Assembly (NCBI RefSeq): GCF_025917315.1
Contig: NZ_CP080627.1
Span: forward strand, 3,224,001-3,288,000
Direction: 5' to 3'
Origin: Halomonas qaidamensis
Lineage (GTDB): Bacteria; Pseudomonadota; Gammaproteobacteria; Pseudomonadales; Halomonadaceae
DNA: 64,000 nucleotides
Made by a program: the position numbers and the translations under genes. Positions 1 through 9,561 of this stretch are shown in pieces (the first letter of the stretch is position 1; each line of letters begins with the position of its first letter). The notes below the pieces were generated by a model. It was not told where the DNA came from. It searched no databases and worked only from the letters and a program-made list of their open reading frames with translations.

Positions 1-79
1 TGAAGGCCAATATCGTTTAGTCTGGGGGTCGCCAGAGCCGTTCTTATTAATGCGTGGCGCTTAGGCGCCAAGCAAACGG

Positions 80-526
80 TTAATTTCTCACGGTAATCAC
101 TGAGCACTTGGCGGCATGGCTAACTTTGTGTGAAACACTGCCGATCATGACACTCCCTAGGTCACTAAGCCCTCGACTGCCCATCACGATCGCATCAACG
201 CTATTGGCCTTGGCTACGTCTAAAATTACTCTGGCGGGATCACCGCTAACCAATAGCCGTTCAACCTGGGGCGCACCTGCTTGAGTGGCAAAGACAGAGG
301 CTTTTTCTAACAGTGTTTCACCTGCTTGTTCGCGCTCTGCTAAGGTCGACTCAGGATTTACCACGCCTAATCCCCAGACCATCGTAGTTTTGTAGCCGAG
401 CACTTCAGGCACATGCAGCAAATATACTTTTGACAACCCTTCTTTTTTCAGCAAATGACAAGCAACGTCAACCGCTTGCTTGGCATGTTCAGAGCCATCG
501 ACCGGCACTAGAATTGAATCAAACAT
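80..526 (-). CDS. Universal stress protein, UspA family
   Basis: A single 148-aa Usp domain of usual length. The N-terminus (MFDSILVPVDGS) is the first beta strand and the C-terminal GSRGLSDLGSVMIGSVS fits the G2xG9xG(S/T) ATP-binding motif, so this is probably an ATP-binding Usp. It is a soluble cytoplasmic stress protein with no defined reaction. A 6-bp hairpin (TGGCGC/GCGCCA, 55-70) follows the stop. It is transcribed divergently from the LysR gene at 800, and any link to benzoate metabolism is only positional. Confidence 0.93.
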   Translation of the reverse strand: MFDSILVPVDGSEHAKQAVDVACHLLKKEGLSKVYLLHVPEVLGYKTTMVWGLGVVNPESTLAEREQAGETLLEKASVFATQAGAPQVERLLVSGDPARVILDVAKANSVDAIVMGSRGLSDLGSVMIGSVSHKVSHAAKCSVITVRN

Positions 527-799
527 GACCTCACACTCCTTTATTTTTTATAAATAGATACAGGTTTTAAAACAGCAGCGGTCAGCCAATGCCTGTCGGG
601 AAGCCACGCATCATGTGGTAGTATATTTGGCTAATAGACCGCATTAACGCCCCCTGCTTTCAGCGTGCCGATATCGCTCAACTAGAGATAGCAACACCCC
701 ATTTTGCCCACCACTGTTTCGGTACTAAGGCTCATTCTGGTCGTCAAACCACAACAAAACGACTATTGATTAAGTTATTGCCCATACCCAGGAGGTATC

Positions 800-1702
800 A
801 TGGAACTGCGCCACTTACGCTACTTTTGCGTCGTTGCTGAAGAGCTGAACCTCACCTGTGCCGCTGAACGCCTGCATATGTCGCAACCTCCTTTATCTCG
901 CCAAATTAAACAGTTGGAACAAGAAGTTGGCACTGTGCTGTTTGAACGTAGCTCTCGGGGCTTACGCCTAACGCCCGCCGGTACTTTTTTCCAGCAACAT
1001 GCACTGCAAATATTAGAAAAAGTAGAAGTTACTATCGACGCCACTCGGCGTATGGCGCGCAGCCAAAGAACACTCTTCGGTGTGGGCTTTGTTCCTTCTG
1101 TCTTTTATGGCCAACTGCCGATGCTAGTCCGTGACCTAAGAAAACGGGAAAATATCGAGCTATCGCTGGCAGAGATGACAACGGTCCAGCAAATCCAAGC
1201 ACTTAAAGCAGGGCGTATTGATATTGGCTTTGGAAGGCTACGCATTGATGATCCTGATGTTGAGCAAGAGATCCTGTTTAACGAGCCTTTAATAGCAGCA
1301 CTCCCAACAGGCCACCCGTTAGAGGGCACGTCACCTACTTGTGAAGAGCTCGCCAGCAACCCACTGATTATTTTTCCTGCTAAACCACGCCCTAGCATGG
1401 CAGACGTGGTGCTGGGTATCTTTCGTCGTCAGCGGTTAAAAATCGATGTGGTGCAAGAAGCCAATGAGCTGCAAACGGCGCTGAGCCTTGTGGCTTCGGG
1501 GATTGGTATTACCCTGGTGCCTGAACAAGTTAAACGGGTTCAACGTGAAGGTGTTTCCTACGTAACGCTTGCCGATAAGAGCATCACGACGCCTGTGGTA
1601 TGTAGCCGTCGACGGGGCGACAAACCATCACCCATCATGGAAGAGGCAAACGCAATTCTAAAGGTGCTTGTGGACAATCGTCGCTCAGGGCGTTACCCCT
1701 AA
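800..1702 (+). CDS. LysR-type regulator, probably BenM/CatM-like activator
   Basis: A 300-aa LysR protein. The N-terminal winged helix (MELRHLRYFCVVAEELNLTC, then SQPPLSRQIKQLE) is followed by a type 2 periplasmic-binding-like effector domain from about residue 90. It lies tail to tail with benE, the last gene of the cat-ben run. BenM/CatM proteins bind cis,cis-muconate or benzoate and activate ben and cat promoters through ATAC-N7-GTAT sites, and an exact copy of that site lies upstream of catB (9648-9662). The start has a good ribosome site (AGGAGG, about 790-795). Assignment as the benzoate regulator is inferred from neighbourhood and the operator; I cannot tell BenM from CatM. Confidence 0.85.
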   Translation: MELRHLRYFCVVAEELNLTCAAERLHMSQPPLSRQIKQLEQEVGTVLFERSSRGLRLTPAGTFFQQHALQILEKVEVTIDATRRMARSQRTLFGVGFVPSVFYGQLPMLVRDLRKRENIELSLAEMTTVQQIQALKAGRIDIGFGRLRIDDPDVEQEILFNEPLIAALPTGHPLEGTSPTCEELASNPLIIFPAKPRPSMADVVLGIFRRQRLKIDVVQEANELQTALSLVASGIGITLVPEQVKRVQREGVSYVTLADKSITTPVVCSRRRGDKPSPIMEEANAILKVLVDNRRSGRYP

Positions 1703-1708
1703 CGGACT

Positions 1709-1751
1709 AAACCTCATTAAACAAACCTCATTAGATAACCCTCATTAAATA
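1709..1751. repeat. 14-bp tandem repeat, 3 copies, after the LysR stop
   Basis: The core CCTCATTA recurs at 1712, 1726 and 1740, exactly 14 bp apart, with the flanks partly conserved. The array begins about 8 bp after the LysR stop codon. It resembles the other 3'-end tandem arrays in this window. Confidence 0.7.
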
Positions 1752-1792
1752 AAGAGGTAGATTGAATCTCGCCCTGCAAACCCAATGTGTAA

Positions 1793-1826
1793 AAAAATCC
1801 CGCTTTGCGAAAGCAATAACGGGACA
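1793..1826 (-). terminator. Rho-independent terminator of the cat-ben run
   Basis: On the minus strand a nested stem (TCCCG/CGGGA outside, TTGC/GCAA inside) is followed directly by ATTTTTTT. It lies about 60 nt after the benE stop and so would end the long cat-ben transcript. Confidence 0.75.
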
Positions 1827-1883
1827 AGGAGAATATCGAGTAAAAGGGCTAAAAAAGAATAACAAATAAGAAGTGACCGAGTT

Positions 1884-3128
1884 TTAGCCTGTCTTTTCCA
1901 ACACGTTGCGAGCGAAGATAAATTCAAAGTCTTTTGTTTCAAAAATCGCTGAAACAATGACACCTAACACCAGCGCCCAGAACGTGGCGCCAATGCCCAG
2001 AATTTGCAGGCCAGAAGCCGCAATCAGAAAGGCGAACAGCGCGCCTATTTCATGCTTTTTACCAGCAAAGGCAATCGACATTGAGGAGGTAATGACGCGC
2101 ATCAGCGCAAGCCCAGCAATAATCGCGATAAAATAGCGCGGTGTCGCTTCCAGCAGGCTGACGACATAGCCGTAAAAGGGCGCTGCCACCACAAAGATAG
2201 CCGCCGCCACCACTGCCGCGACCCAGCGCTTATCATGGGTACCTGCCTCGGGGGACGAGCAGATTCCGGTCATTGGTGCGGCAATGCAGGTACTGTGCAG
2301 GTTAAAAAACGCCGATACCATGGTGCCAAAGCCACCCACGGCAGTAATGCCGTTGGCAGGCACCTCTTTGTAGCCCATTCCTTTCACCAAGCCCACGCCC
2401 GCAGGGGTTTCCATACCGACTAGAATAATCGCCAACGGCAGGCCATAAGTGAGAAAAGCACTTAGGGTGAAGTGGGGAACAATAAACTCCGGAAAACGGA
2501 TCGTCGCTTCGATACCTGATAGGTCAACGCCTGTCGCTATCAGGTAAAGAATACCTGCGAGCATGGCCACGATCAGAGGGGGAATTTTACGAAATAGCCG
2601 TGCGGAAATGAAAAATGCCAGAATCATAATCGAGGCTGGCACTATCGCGTTCTCCAGCGGGCGTACCATATTGAGTCCAAAGCTCAGTAGCATACCTGCC
2701 ACCATACCCATCACGATTGGCATGGGGATTAAGCGCATCACAATCCCCATCACCCCCGTTAGGCCCGCCACCAGCGCAATCGCCCCCGCAATTAGGCTGG
2801 CTCCTAACGCCGCTTCTAATCCCACCACGGGAATAACGGCGGCGAACATTAGCGCCCCTGGAATAGAGTTAGCCATTGGAATGGGCAGCCGATAATAAGC
2901 GGGCATCACCAAACCAAATAGCCCGTTGATCATCAGGTAACTGATCACCCAGATCATAATAAACGAAGAGTCTAGTCCAGCAGCAGTGCCCGCACTGATA
3001 TGAACGACGCCAACGCTAAGGCCTAAAATACCGGCGACCAAACCGGTACTGGCATTATCAACATTCAGGTCGCGCAGGAAATCACGGGGCGCGTGCCTGA
3101 GGCTAACGCCTTTCTCTATATGTTTCAC
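1884..3128 (-). CDS. benE: Benzoate:proton symporter BenE
   Basis: A 414-aa inner-membrane carrier of the BenE family, with about 12 hydrophobic segments and the family's glycine/proline-rich segments (for example SIPGALMFAAVIPVVG). It imports benzoate with protons. The start is GTG at 3126-3128 with GGAG 8 nt upstream. It follows benD by 57 nt and is last in the minus-strand cat-ben run, just before a strong terminator. Family membership is clear; the exact substrate follows from its position with benABCD. Confidence 0.9.
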   Translation of the reverse strand: MKHIEKGVSLRHAPRDFLRDLNVDNASTGLVAGILGLSVGVVHISAGTAAGLDSSFIMIWVISYLMINGLFGLVMPAYYRLPIPMANSIPGALMFAAVIPVVGLEAALGASLIAGAIALVAGLTGVMGIVMRLIPMPIVMGMVAGMLLSFGLNMVRPLENAIVPASIMILAFFISARLFRKIPPLIVAMLAGILYLIATGVDLSGIEATIRFPEFIVPHFTLSAFLTYGLPLAIILVGMETPAGVGLVKGMGYKEVPANGITAVGGFGTMVSAFFNLHSTCIAAPMTGICSSPEAGTHDKRWVAAVVAAAIFVVAAPFYGYVVSLLEATPRYFIAIIAGLALMRVITSSMSIAFAGKKHEIGALFAFLIAASGLQILGIGATFWALVLGVIVSAIFETKDFEFIFARNVLEKTG

Positions 3129-3185
3129 GGTGTACTCCAGGGTATTGTTATGATTAGCGTTGAAGTGACTATAGCGATAGATGGG

Positions 3186-3986
3186 TTATCCGAGATCACC
3201 ACCTGCAACGGGTAATACGCTGCCGGTGATGTAGCTGGCGTCGTCAGACGCAAGGAATAAAATGGGGGCGACCATTTCATCCAACGTGCCATAACGACCC
3301 ATTAGGCAACTCTGCTTGGTTTGATCAATGTGCGCTTGAAACCAAGCTTTTTCTGTCTCGCTGGTCGGCTCTGGTGTGCCCCGTGAAATACGCCGTGGTG
3401 GCGCTTCAGTGCCGCCAGGGGCTGTCGCAACGACGCGAATGCCATGCTCGGCGTACTCAAATGCCAGCGAAGCGGTCATTGCGTTAACCCCACCTTTCGC
3501 CGCCGAATAAGGAATGCGGTGAATACCACGGGTGGCAGCGGAGGAGACGTTAACAATCACGCCGCTACCCTGTGCCACCATCATGGGAAGCGCCGCCCGA
3601 CAGCACCATAGCGTAGGCATTAAAGAGCGATTGATCTCGGCGGCTATTTGCTCGTCCGTAAATTCAGTGAACGGTTTAAAATTAATCGCACCGCCCACGT
3701 TATTGATTAAAATATCGATACGCCCAAACTGCTTATATGCCACCTGCATTGTTTGCTCAGCACCAGCCCATGTCTCTAGGTCCGTTTGCACACCAACGAC
3801 CTGACGCCCCTGCCCGCTTAGCTGGTCGACAACTTCGTGAATGAGGTCAGCGCGGTCTACCAGAACCAAACGCGCGCCTTCCGCCGCAGCGCGCTCAGCA
3901 AGACGCCGCCCGATCCCTTGGGCTGCGCCAGTGATCACCATGACGCGATCTTGAAAGCGTAAACGGTTAAGACACTGGCTACTCAT
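3186..3986 (-). CDS. benD: Benzoate cis-diol dehydrogenase (1,6-dihydroxycyclohexa-2,4-diene-1-carboxylate dehydrogenase)
   Basis: A 266-aa short-chain dehydrogenase that oxidises and decarboxylates the benzoate cis-diol to catechol with NAD. The cofactor motif TGAAQGIG lies at residues 19-26, the NNVG segment near 95, the active Ser at 148-149, and YSAAK (Tyr160, Lys164). Its ATG overlaps the benC stop by 4 nt (ATGA), showing translational coupling. Its order after benABC matches known ben operons. Confidence 0.93.
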   Translation of the reverse strand: MSSQCLNRLRFQDRVMVITGAAQGIGRRLAERAAAEGARLVLVDRADLIHEVVDQLSGQGRQVVGVQTDLETWAGAEQTMQVAYKQFGRIDILINNVGGAINFKPFTEFTDEQIAAEINRSLMPTLWCCRAALPMMVAQGSGVIVNVSSAATRGIHRIPYSAAKGGVNAMTASLAFEYAEHGIRVVATAPGGTEAPPRRISRGTPEPTSETEKAWFQAHIDQTKQSCLMGRYGTLDEMVAPILFLASDDASYITGSVLPVAGGDLG

Positions 3987-5008
3987 GCGCGCTCTCCCAC
4001 TTGATTCGGAGTGAACTTCTCGTAGTGGAAGCTCTGCGGCGTAATACCTTCGGTATCAAAATGGTTAAGTACCGCATCCACCATGGGGGGCGGGCCGCAA
4101 AGGTAGACATCAATATCACCATCGTGCAGAACGCCCGCATCCATGTGGTGGGTGACATATCCCTTCCGCGGATGCTCGCTGGCGTCGTCAACCACGACCG
4201 TTGAGTAGCTAAAATTCGGCAACGCTTCCTTAAAGGCATCTAACGCATCGGTTTTCACTAGGTGATCATCTTTATTGACGCCGTAGACCATATGGATCGG
4301 TGCGTCGCACTCTTTTTGTACCAACTGCGCCAGCATCGATAAGAACGGTGCTAACCCAGTACCGCCTGCCAACATCAGCACCGGCCGGGTCACCTCGCGC
4401 AGGTAGAAACTACCCAGCGGGCCAGTCAGCTTAAGCCGATCACCCACCTTTGCCCGTTCGGTTAAGTAACCGCTCATCACCCCGTTAGGGATATTACGGA
4501 TAAGGAAAGTGGCTCGTTTATCGCCAGGCAGTGAGCTAAATGAGTAAGAGCGATGCACCTCAGTGCCTGGCACATCAATATGGATATATTGTCCGGGTAG
4601 GAAGGTCAGACCGTCGGCGTTATCCAGATCAACGACAAGCTCAATGCTATCTTCAGAGAGCGACTCGACTGCTGCGACCGTGCCCTCAACGCTGCCTACC
4701 TGGGTTTTACACAGTGTCGAGGCCACCGGCACTTGGATAACGCAGTCTGATGAGGGCACCATTTGGCATGTTAGCACCTGTCCTTCAGCCACCTCCTCGT
4801 CCGAAAGTGCCTCTTCTAGGTACTCGTCACCCATGTCAAATTGGCCCTGTTCGCAATATCCCTTGCAGGTGCCACATACCCCGTCAGAGCAGTCCATCGG
4901 CAGGTTAACTTTTTGCCGATACGCAGCATCAAGAACGGTTTCCCCTTCTTTACAACCGATAAAACGGGTCACGCCGTCTTCAAAGTTGAGGGCAATGGTA
5001 TAGCTCAT
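3983..5008 (-). CDS. benC: Benzoate 1,2-dioxygenase electron transfer component (reductase)
   Basis: A 341-aa NADH:acceptor reductase. It has an N-terminal plant-type [2Fe-2S] domain (Cys40, Cys45, Cys48, Cys81), an FAD domain with the RSYSFSS motif, and a C-terminal NAD domain (GGTGLAPFLSML, CGPPPMV). It passes electrons from NADH to the BenAB oxygenase. I chose the ATG at 5008, giving MSYTIAL, because GGAGGAG stands 8 nt upstream; a start 6 codons further out lacks this. It overlaps benD by 4 nt. Confidence 0.94.
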   Translation of the reverse strand: MSYTIALNFEDGVTRFIGCKEGETVLDAAYRQKVNLPMDCSDGVCGTCKGYCEQGQFDMGDEYLEEALSDEEVAEGQVLTCQMVPSSDCVIQVPVASTLCKTQVGSVEGTVAAVESLSEDSIELVVDLDNADGLTFLPGQYIHIDVPGTEVHRSYSFSSLPGDKRATFLIRNIPNGVMSGYLTERAKVGDRLKLTGPLGSFYLREVTRPVLMLAGGTGLAPFLSMLAQLVQKECDAPIHMVYGVNKDDHLVKTDALDAFKEALPNFSYSTVVVDDASEHPRKGYVTHHMDAGVLHDGDIDVYLCGPPPMVDAVLNHFDTEGITPQSFHYEKFTPNQVGERA

Positions 5009-5032
5009 GGTTGAATCTCCTCCCACATCAGG

Positions 5033-5521
5033 TCAAATGTGGTAAACGTCGATGACCTGCTGGATATAGTCGTTGTTCAGCTGTACGACTTTTCTTGTGA
5101 TGAGCGGTGTTTCACCCGACACATCCAGGGTGTAAAACGCTGCCCCGAAAAAGCTGTCGGTGACTTTGTAGCGGTGGCTAAGCGTGTGCCAGTTAAAGCG
5201 CAGCTCCACCTTATCGCCCTCTTGGGAAAGTATTTCGAGGTTGCTAATTTGGTGGGTGGTGCGTGGCTCAGGTGTGCTTGCACCGCTACGCTCGGTCTTA
5301 ATCCGATAAACCCGGTCTTCCAGCCCTTCACGATTGGCGTAGTAGATCAGTGAAATTTCACTGTGTGGGTCACGGGTCAACTGGTCGTCGTCATCCCAAG
5401 CGGGCATCCAAAACTCAGCGTCTTTGTGGTAGCAGGCCAACCATTCGTCCCACTCGCGGTCGTCCAGTAAACGGGCTTCGCGGTACAGGAAGGCTTGAAG
5501 GTCGTGATAGGTAATGCTCAT
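5033..5521 (-). CDS. benB: Benzoate 1,2-dioxygenase small (beta) subunit
   Basis: A 162-aa ring-hydroxylating dioxygenase beta subunit with the cone-shaped NTF2-like fold. Typical family segments are FLYREARLLDDREWDEWL and the C-terminal RKVVQLNNDYIQQVIDVYHI. It is structural and has no cofactor ligands. The ATG at 5521 is preferred over one 7 codons upstream because GGGGAG precedes it at correct spacing. It lies between benA and benC with gaps of 44 and 24 nt. Confidence 0.94.
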   Translation of the reverse strand: MSITYHDLQAFLYREARLLDDREWDEWLACYHKDAEFWMPAWDDDDQLTRDPHSEISLIYYANREGLEDRVYRIKTERSGASTPEPRTTHQISNLEILSQEGDKVELRFNWHTLSHRYKVTDSFFGAAFYTLDVSGETPLITRKVVQLNNDYIQQVIDVYHI

Positions 5522-5565
5522 AGTGGTTTCTCCCCTGGTCACTCGGCGCCTAGGTGTCTAAACAC

Positions 5566-6933
5566 TTAGGCGGATGCGGTGGCAATGAACTGACTGCGCT
5601 CTTTATCAATTGCGCGCAACATTTCGTCGACCCAGTGTTTGTGGTGCAACACGTAGAGGCCTTCATCTTCGGGGGAAGCGCCACTCAGCAGTGGTTTCAT
5701 ATCGATTGCCTGGGCATTTTCGTCAGCCCCTTCAACCCACTGTTTCGCGCCGCGAGAGAGGTCATTCCATTCCGCTAACGCACCGTTGTAGCCTTCTTGG
5801 CAAGCGCGGAACTCTTCAAGATCATCCGGGGTGCCCATACCAGAGACGTTAAAGAAGTCTTCATACTGGCGGATACGCACGGCGCGGTTTTCAGCCGACT
5901 CGCCTTTAGGAGCGAAGCAGTAGATGGTGACTTCGGTTTTGTTAACGTCGATGGGTCGCAACACGCGAATTTGCGTGGAGAACTGATCCATCAGGTAGAC
6001 GTTAGGGTAGAGACACAGGTTACGCGTTTGGTTAACGATGGAATCTGCACGGGCGTCGCCCAGCTGCTCCTGAATCCACTCTTTTTGCTGATAGACCGGG
6101 CGCACTTCAGGATTAAGCAGACGTGTCCACAGCATCATGTGGCCATTTTTGTAAGAGTAGAAACCGCCTTTACTCTTCGACCAGCCATCAGCGTCCACCG
6201 CTTTGGTGCCGCCTGCATCGTAGTTACGACGCTCCATGGTGGAGGCATAGTTCCAGTGCACTGAGCTTACGTGGTAGCCATCGGCACCGTTTTCAGCCTG
6301 GAGTTTCCAGTTTCCTGAATAGGTGTAAGAGGATGTGCCACGCAGAATTTCCAAGCCTTCCGGTGCTTGATCAACGATGTTATCGATAATCTTGGTGGTT
6401 TCGCCCAGATGTTGCTCAAGAGGCTGAACATCCGCACTCAAACTGCCGAACAGGAAGCCTTTGTAGTTTTCAAAGCGAGGCAGGCGTTTCAGGTCATGGG
6501 AGCCATCTTCTTTAAAAGAGTCGGGGTAGGCACCGACCTTCTCGTTTTTGGCTTTCAGTAACTTGCCGTCGTTCTTAAACGTCCAGCCGTGGAACGGGCA
6601 GGTAAAGGTGCCTTTGTTGCCGCGCTTGCGGCGACACAGCGTCGCGCCACGGTGAGCACAGGCATTAATCAGTCCATGTAGCTCGCCCTGTTTGTCACGG
6701 GTGATAATCACCGGCTGGCGGCCCATAGTGACGGTCATGTAGTCGCCCGGCTCAGCGATTTGGCTTTCGTGGGCCAAAAACAGCCAGTTGCCTTCAAAGA
6801 TATGCTTTAGCTCGAGTTCAAAGAACTCAGGGTCAGTAAACATACTGCGATGGCAGCGAAAAACACCGTTCTCTGGTTCGTCTTGTACGGCACCGCGCAC
6901 GCGGGCTTCGAGCTGATCAAGCTTCGTGGTCAT
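5566..6933 (-). CDS. benA: Benzoate 1,2-dioxygenase large (alpha) subunit
   Basis: The 455-aa catalytic subunit that makes the benzoate 1,2-cis-diol from benzoate, O2 and electrons supplied by BenC. Rieske ligands are Cys92, His94, Cys112 and His115 (CAHRG and CPFHGW). The mononuclear iron site is Asp218, His221 and His226 in [12 protein letters not shown]. Length and motifs are normal for BenA. AGGAGAG precedes the ATG. It follows catA with a 75-nt gap that contains a GC-rich stem-loop, so it may be read from catB onward or from a local promoter. Confidence 0.95.
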   Translation of the reverse strand: MTTKLDQLEARVRGAVQDEPENGVFRCHRSMFTDPEFFELELKHIFEGNWLFLAHESQIAEPGDYMTVTMGRQPVIITRDKQGELHGLINACAHRGATLCRRKRGNKGTFTCPFHGWTFKNDGKLLKAKNEKVGAYPDSFKEDGSHDLKRLPRFENYKGFLFGSLSADVQPLEQHLGETTKIIDNIVDQAPEGLEILRGTSSYTYSGNWKLQAENGADGYHVSSVHWNYASTMERRNYDAGGTKAVDADGWSKSKGGFYSYKNGHMMLWTRLLNPEVRPVYQQKEWIQEQLGDARADSIVNQTRNLCLYPNVYLMDQFSTQIRVLRPIDVNKTEVTIYCFAPKGESAENRAVRIRQYEDFFNVSGMGTPDDLEEFRACQEGYNGALAEWNDLSRGAKQWVEGADENAQAIDMKPLLSGASPEDEGLYVLHHKHWVDEMLRAIDKERSQFIATASA

Positions 6934-6966
6934 GATCTCTCTCCTGGTAGTTATCGGTCTTATCGC

Positions 6967-6989
6967 AGCGGGCCTAGGGGCTGGCCCGC
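6967..6989 (-). promoter_or_regulatory. Stem-loop between catA and benA
   Basis: GCGGGCC and GGCCCGC are perfectly complementary around an 8-nt loop. No T-run follows on the minus strand, so this is more likely an mRNA processing or stability element, or a weak attenuator, than a full terminator separating cat from ben. Confidence 0.4.
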
Positions 6990-7008
6990 GTTCATCAGGA
7001 TGGGGGGG

Positions 7009-7983
7009 TTATACCTTGGCAGTACCGGCCAACTGGCTGGCTTGATCAGCCTCGTTTTCTTTAGCGCGTGGGCGGGCGTGGCGTGTTTGCAGCTCAGCGG
7101 CGTCAGTCTTGTTGAGCTCAATATCGAACACAACTTCTGAGAACGGGCCGTCTAGCTCGCGCTGGGCGATGGTGTTTTTATCGTCGATCTTGTTCGCTGG
7201 AACGACTAGCTCTTCACGCGTGGCAAAAGCGAAATCATCAAAGGTGTAGGGGTCACCAGCGAGATTAATCTGGGTAGTCAGGTGCTGATGGCCCGGTGCA
7301 GAGACAAAGTAATGGATATGGGCAGGGCGCTCGCCATGACGACCGAGTGACTTCAACACGACATCCGTTGGGGCACCTTCAGGAACGCCATAACCAGAAG
7401 GGATAATGCTGCGCGCAGTGTAGCGGCCTTGCGCATCGGTATAGATGGTACGGCGCAGGTTGTACTCGCTCTGCGTCTCATCAAAGAAGGAGTAGCCGCC
7501 TTTGGAATTGGCGTGCCAGATTTCGACCTTAGCCCCCTTGACTGGCTGCCCGTCCACATCACGTACCTGGCCGGTTAACCACATGGTCTCGCCGTCGTTA
7601 TCCTGGCCGTCGTCCATGCGCGCAAAGCCTTCTTCTTCTGGGGCGCCAGCCACGTAAAGCGGCCCTTCGATAGTGCGCGGTGTACCTCCAGTACGCTTGG
7701 CTTCAGCGTCGATGGCGTCTTGGCGCATATCAAGGAAGTGGTCAAATCCTAACCCAGGCGATAGCAAACCGAACTGTGTTTGGTTGCCCAAAGCGTTAAG
7801 CAGATTAACAGCAGCCCAGTACTCTTCTTCAGTGACGTTAAAATCGTCAATCAGCTTGAACAGATCGGACACCAAGCGATGAACAATCTGTTTGGCGCGA
7901 TCATTGCCACCCGTTTGGTCGAAACCAGCAATGGTCTTTAAAAAGTTCTGTACGTCTGGTGTGTCAAAAATTTTCACGGTCAT
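7009..7983 (-). CDS. catA: Catechol 1,2-dioxygenase
   Basis: A 324-aa intradiol dioxygenase that cleaves catechol to cis,cis-muconate. It has an N-terminal helical dimerisation domain followed by the beta-sandwich catalytic domain. The Fe(III) ligands are Tyr164 (GGYSFF), Tyr198 (IIPSGYGVP), His222 and His224 (RPAHIHYF), closely matching numbering in the family. It is third in the minus-strand catB-catC-catA-benA run, downstream of catC by 66 nt. The C-terminal tail is rich in charged residues and slightly longer than average. Confidence 0.95.
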   Translation of the reverse strand: MTVKIFDTPDVQNFLKTIAGFDQTGGNDRAKQIVHRLVSDLFKLIDDFNVTEEEYWAAVNLLNALGNQTQFGLLSPGLGFDHFLDMRQDAIDAEAKRTGGTPRTIEGPLYVAGAPEEEGFARMDDGQDNDGETMWLTGQVRDVDGQPVKGAKVEIWHANSKGGYSFFDETQSEYNLRRTIYTDAQGRYTARSIIPSGYGVPEGAPTDVVLKSLGRHGERPAHIHYFVSAPGHQHLTTQINLAGDPYTFDDFAFATREELVVPANKIDDKNTIAQRELDGPFSEVVFDIELNKTDAAELQTRHARPRAKENEADQASQLAGTAKV

Positions 7984-8049
7984 GGTGACATCCTCAGTTT
8001 GTTATAGGCTATTGTTTTATTAATAAGAACTGGCGTATTACTTGGGTAA

Positions 8050-8340
8050 TCAGCGGTCGTCTTCACGTACTGAAGAGGGGTGACGACACAGCGGCTTGAC
8101 GCTAATTTCCATATAAGGAAACAGCGGCAAATTGCTGATCAGTTCTTGCAGCTCGGCGTTGTCTTCAACATCAAAAATACTGATATTTGAGTAGCTACCC
8201 GCTACCCGCCACAGGTGGCGCCATTTGCCTTGGCGCTGTAGGTTTTGGGCATACGCCTTTTCAGTGGCCTTAATATCCGCTGCCTGCTCTGCTGGCATAT
8301 CGGTCGGCAGCTTGACTGTCATCTCTACCTGAAACAGCAT
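8050..8340 (-). CDS. catC: Muconolactone delta-isomerase
   Basis: A 96-aa protein of standard length for this family (MLFQVEMTVKLP...GKWRHLWRVAGSYSNISIFDV). It converts muconolactone to beta-ketoadipate enol-lactone, the substrate of PcaD encoded at 15575. It assembles as a decamer of ferredoxin-like subunits in known homologues. It lies between catB (102 nt gap) and catA (66 nt gap) in the same direction. Confidence 0.95.
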   Translation of the reverse strand: MLFQVEMTVKLPTDMPAEQAADIKATEKAYAQNLQRQGKWRHLWRVAGSYSNISIFDVEDNAELQELISNLPLFPYMEISVKPLCRHPSSVREDDR

Positions 8341-8442
8341 AAATTTCTCCTCTTCAGCCGCGCGCAGATGCCAACATCGACTGGCAAATTTTTACTTATG
8401 CGGCGTGTAGTTGCGACGGATAGTTGCGTGGCTTTAATCGGG

Positions 8443-9561
8443 TTACTGACGTGAGTAGTAAGCCAATTTCTCTTCATCCAAGGTGATGCCCAACCCTGGC
8501 CCTTGGGGCAACGTCACCCCAAACTCGGTGTAGTTAAGTGACTTAATGACAATGTCGTCTTTCAGCAGCAGCGGTCCGAACATTTCAGTGCCCCAGGTCA
8601 TTTCTGGTAGCGTTGCCCAGGCATGTAGTGAAGCGGCCGTTCCAATGGTGCCCTCCAGCAAGGTGCCGCCGTATAAGCCAACGCCCGCGGCTTGCGCCAC
8701 ATGCGCCAGTTCCAACACACCATGGATTCCACCAGACTTGGCAATTTTTAACGCGAAGGCACCGCTGAACCCGCCGCTCACAAGATCGAGGCCGTCGCGG
8801 GCATCCTGCACGGCTTCATCTGCCAGCATCGGCACGTTAAAACGGTTCGCTAGGCGAATAAGCCCTGCATGTTCACGGGCAGGTATGGGCTGCTCAATTA
8901 ACTCGATACCGGCATCCTGTAGCGCTTGAATGCCACGCACGGCGGTGGATTCGTCCCACGCTTGGTTTACGTCAACGCGTACACTGGCGCGATCACCTAA
9001 TGCTTGTTTAATAGCTGCGACGTGACCTACGTCTTGGTCGAGTGAATTAGCACCAATTTTTAATTTAAAATCGCAGTGACGTCGCTGCTCTAAACGCAGC
9101 TGCGCTTCATCGATATCCTTGGCGGTATCGCCGCTGGCTAATGTCCACAGCACAGGCAAATGTTCCTGCCGAGCGCCGCCAAGCAATTCAGCAACGCTTA
9201 AGCCCAAACGTTTGCCTTGTGCATCCAGGAGTGCCGTTTCCAACGCTGATTTAGCAATCATGTTGCCGCGGGCATGTCGGTTCAGGCGGGAGCGCAGCTG
9301 GTGGATATTGCTAGATGACTGGCCGACAAGAAGCGGCGCCAAATAGATATCGATATTGCGCTTAATGCTTTCAGGGCTTTCCGGGCCGTAGGCCAGGCCA
9401 CCAATGGTGGTGCCTTCACCAATTCCTTCGATACCATCGGAGTGGCGCATGCGCACAATCACCATGGTTTGGCAGGCCATAGTGGTCATTGAGAGCTTAT
9501 GCGGACGAATCGTCGGCAAATCGACTAGCAGCGTCTCAATATGTTCGATGACAGTTGACAT
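8443..9561 (-). CDS. catB: Muconate cycloisomerase
   Basis: A 372-aa enolase-superfamily enzyme that lactonises cis,cis-muconate to muconolactone with Mn. It has an N-terminal capping domain and then a barrel with the catalytic lysine motif KLKIGAN and metal ligands in VDVNQAWDE, IEQP and ADEAV. It is the first gene of the cat-ben run. The only long upstream gap (9562-10203) holds the BenM/CatM-type operator 86 nt from its ATG, so this is likely the main promoter. Confidence 0.95.
   Translation of the reverse strand: MSTVIEHIETLLVDLPTIRPHKLSMTTMACQTMVIVRMRHSDGIEGIGEGTTIGGLAYGPESPESIKRNIDIYLAPLLVGQSSSNIHQLRSRLNRHARGNMIAKSALETALLDAQGKRLGLSVAELLGGARQEHLPVLWTLASGDTAKDIDEAQLRLEQRRHCDFKLKIGANSLDQDVGHVAAIKQALGDRASVRVDVNQAWDESTAVRGIQALQDAGIELIEQPIPAREHAGLIRLANRFNVPMLADEAVQDARDGLDLVSGGFSGAFALKIAKSGGIHGVLELAHVAQAAGVGLYGGTLLEGTIGTAASLHAWATLPEMTWGTEMFGPLLLKDDIVIKSLNYTEFGVTLPQGPGLGITLDEEKLAYYSRQ

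Noticed and set aside
6967..6989. Strong terminator splitting the cat and ben genes
   Set aside because: The hairpin is good but lacks a following T-run on the minus strand, so I kept it only as a stem-loop.
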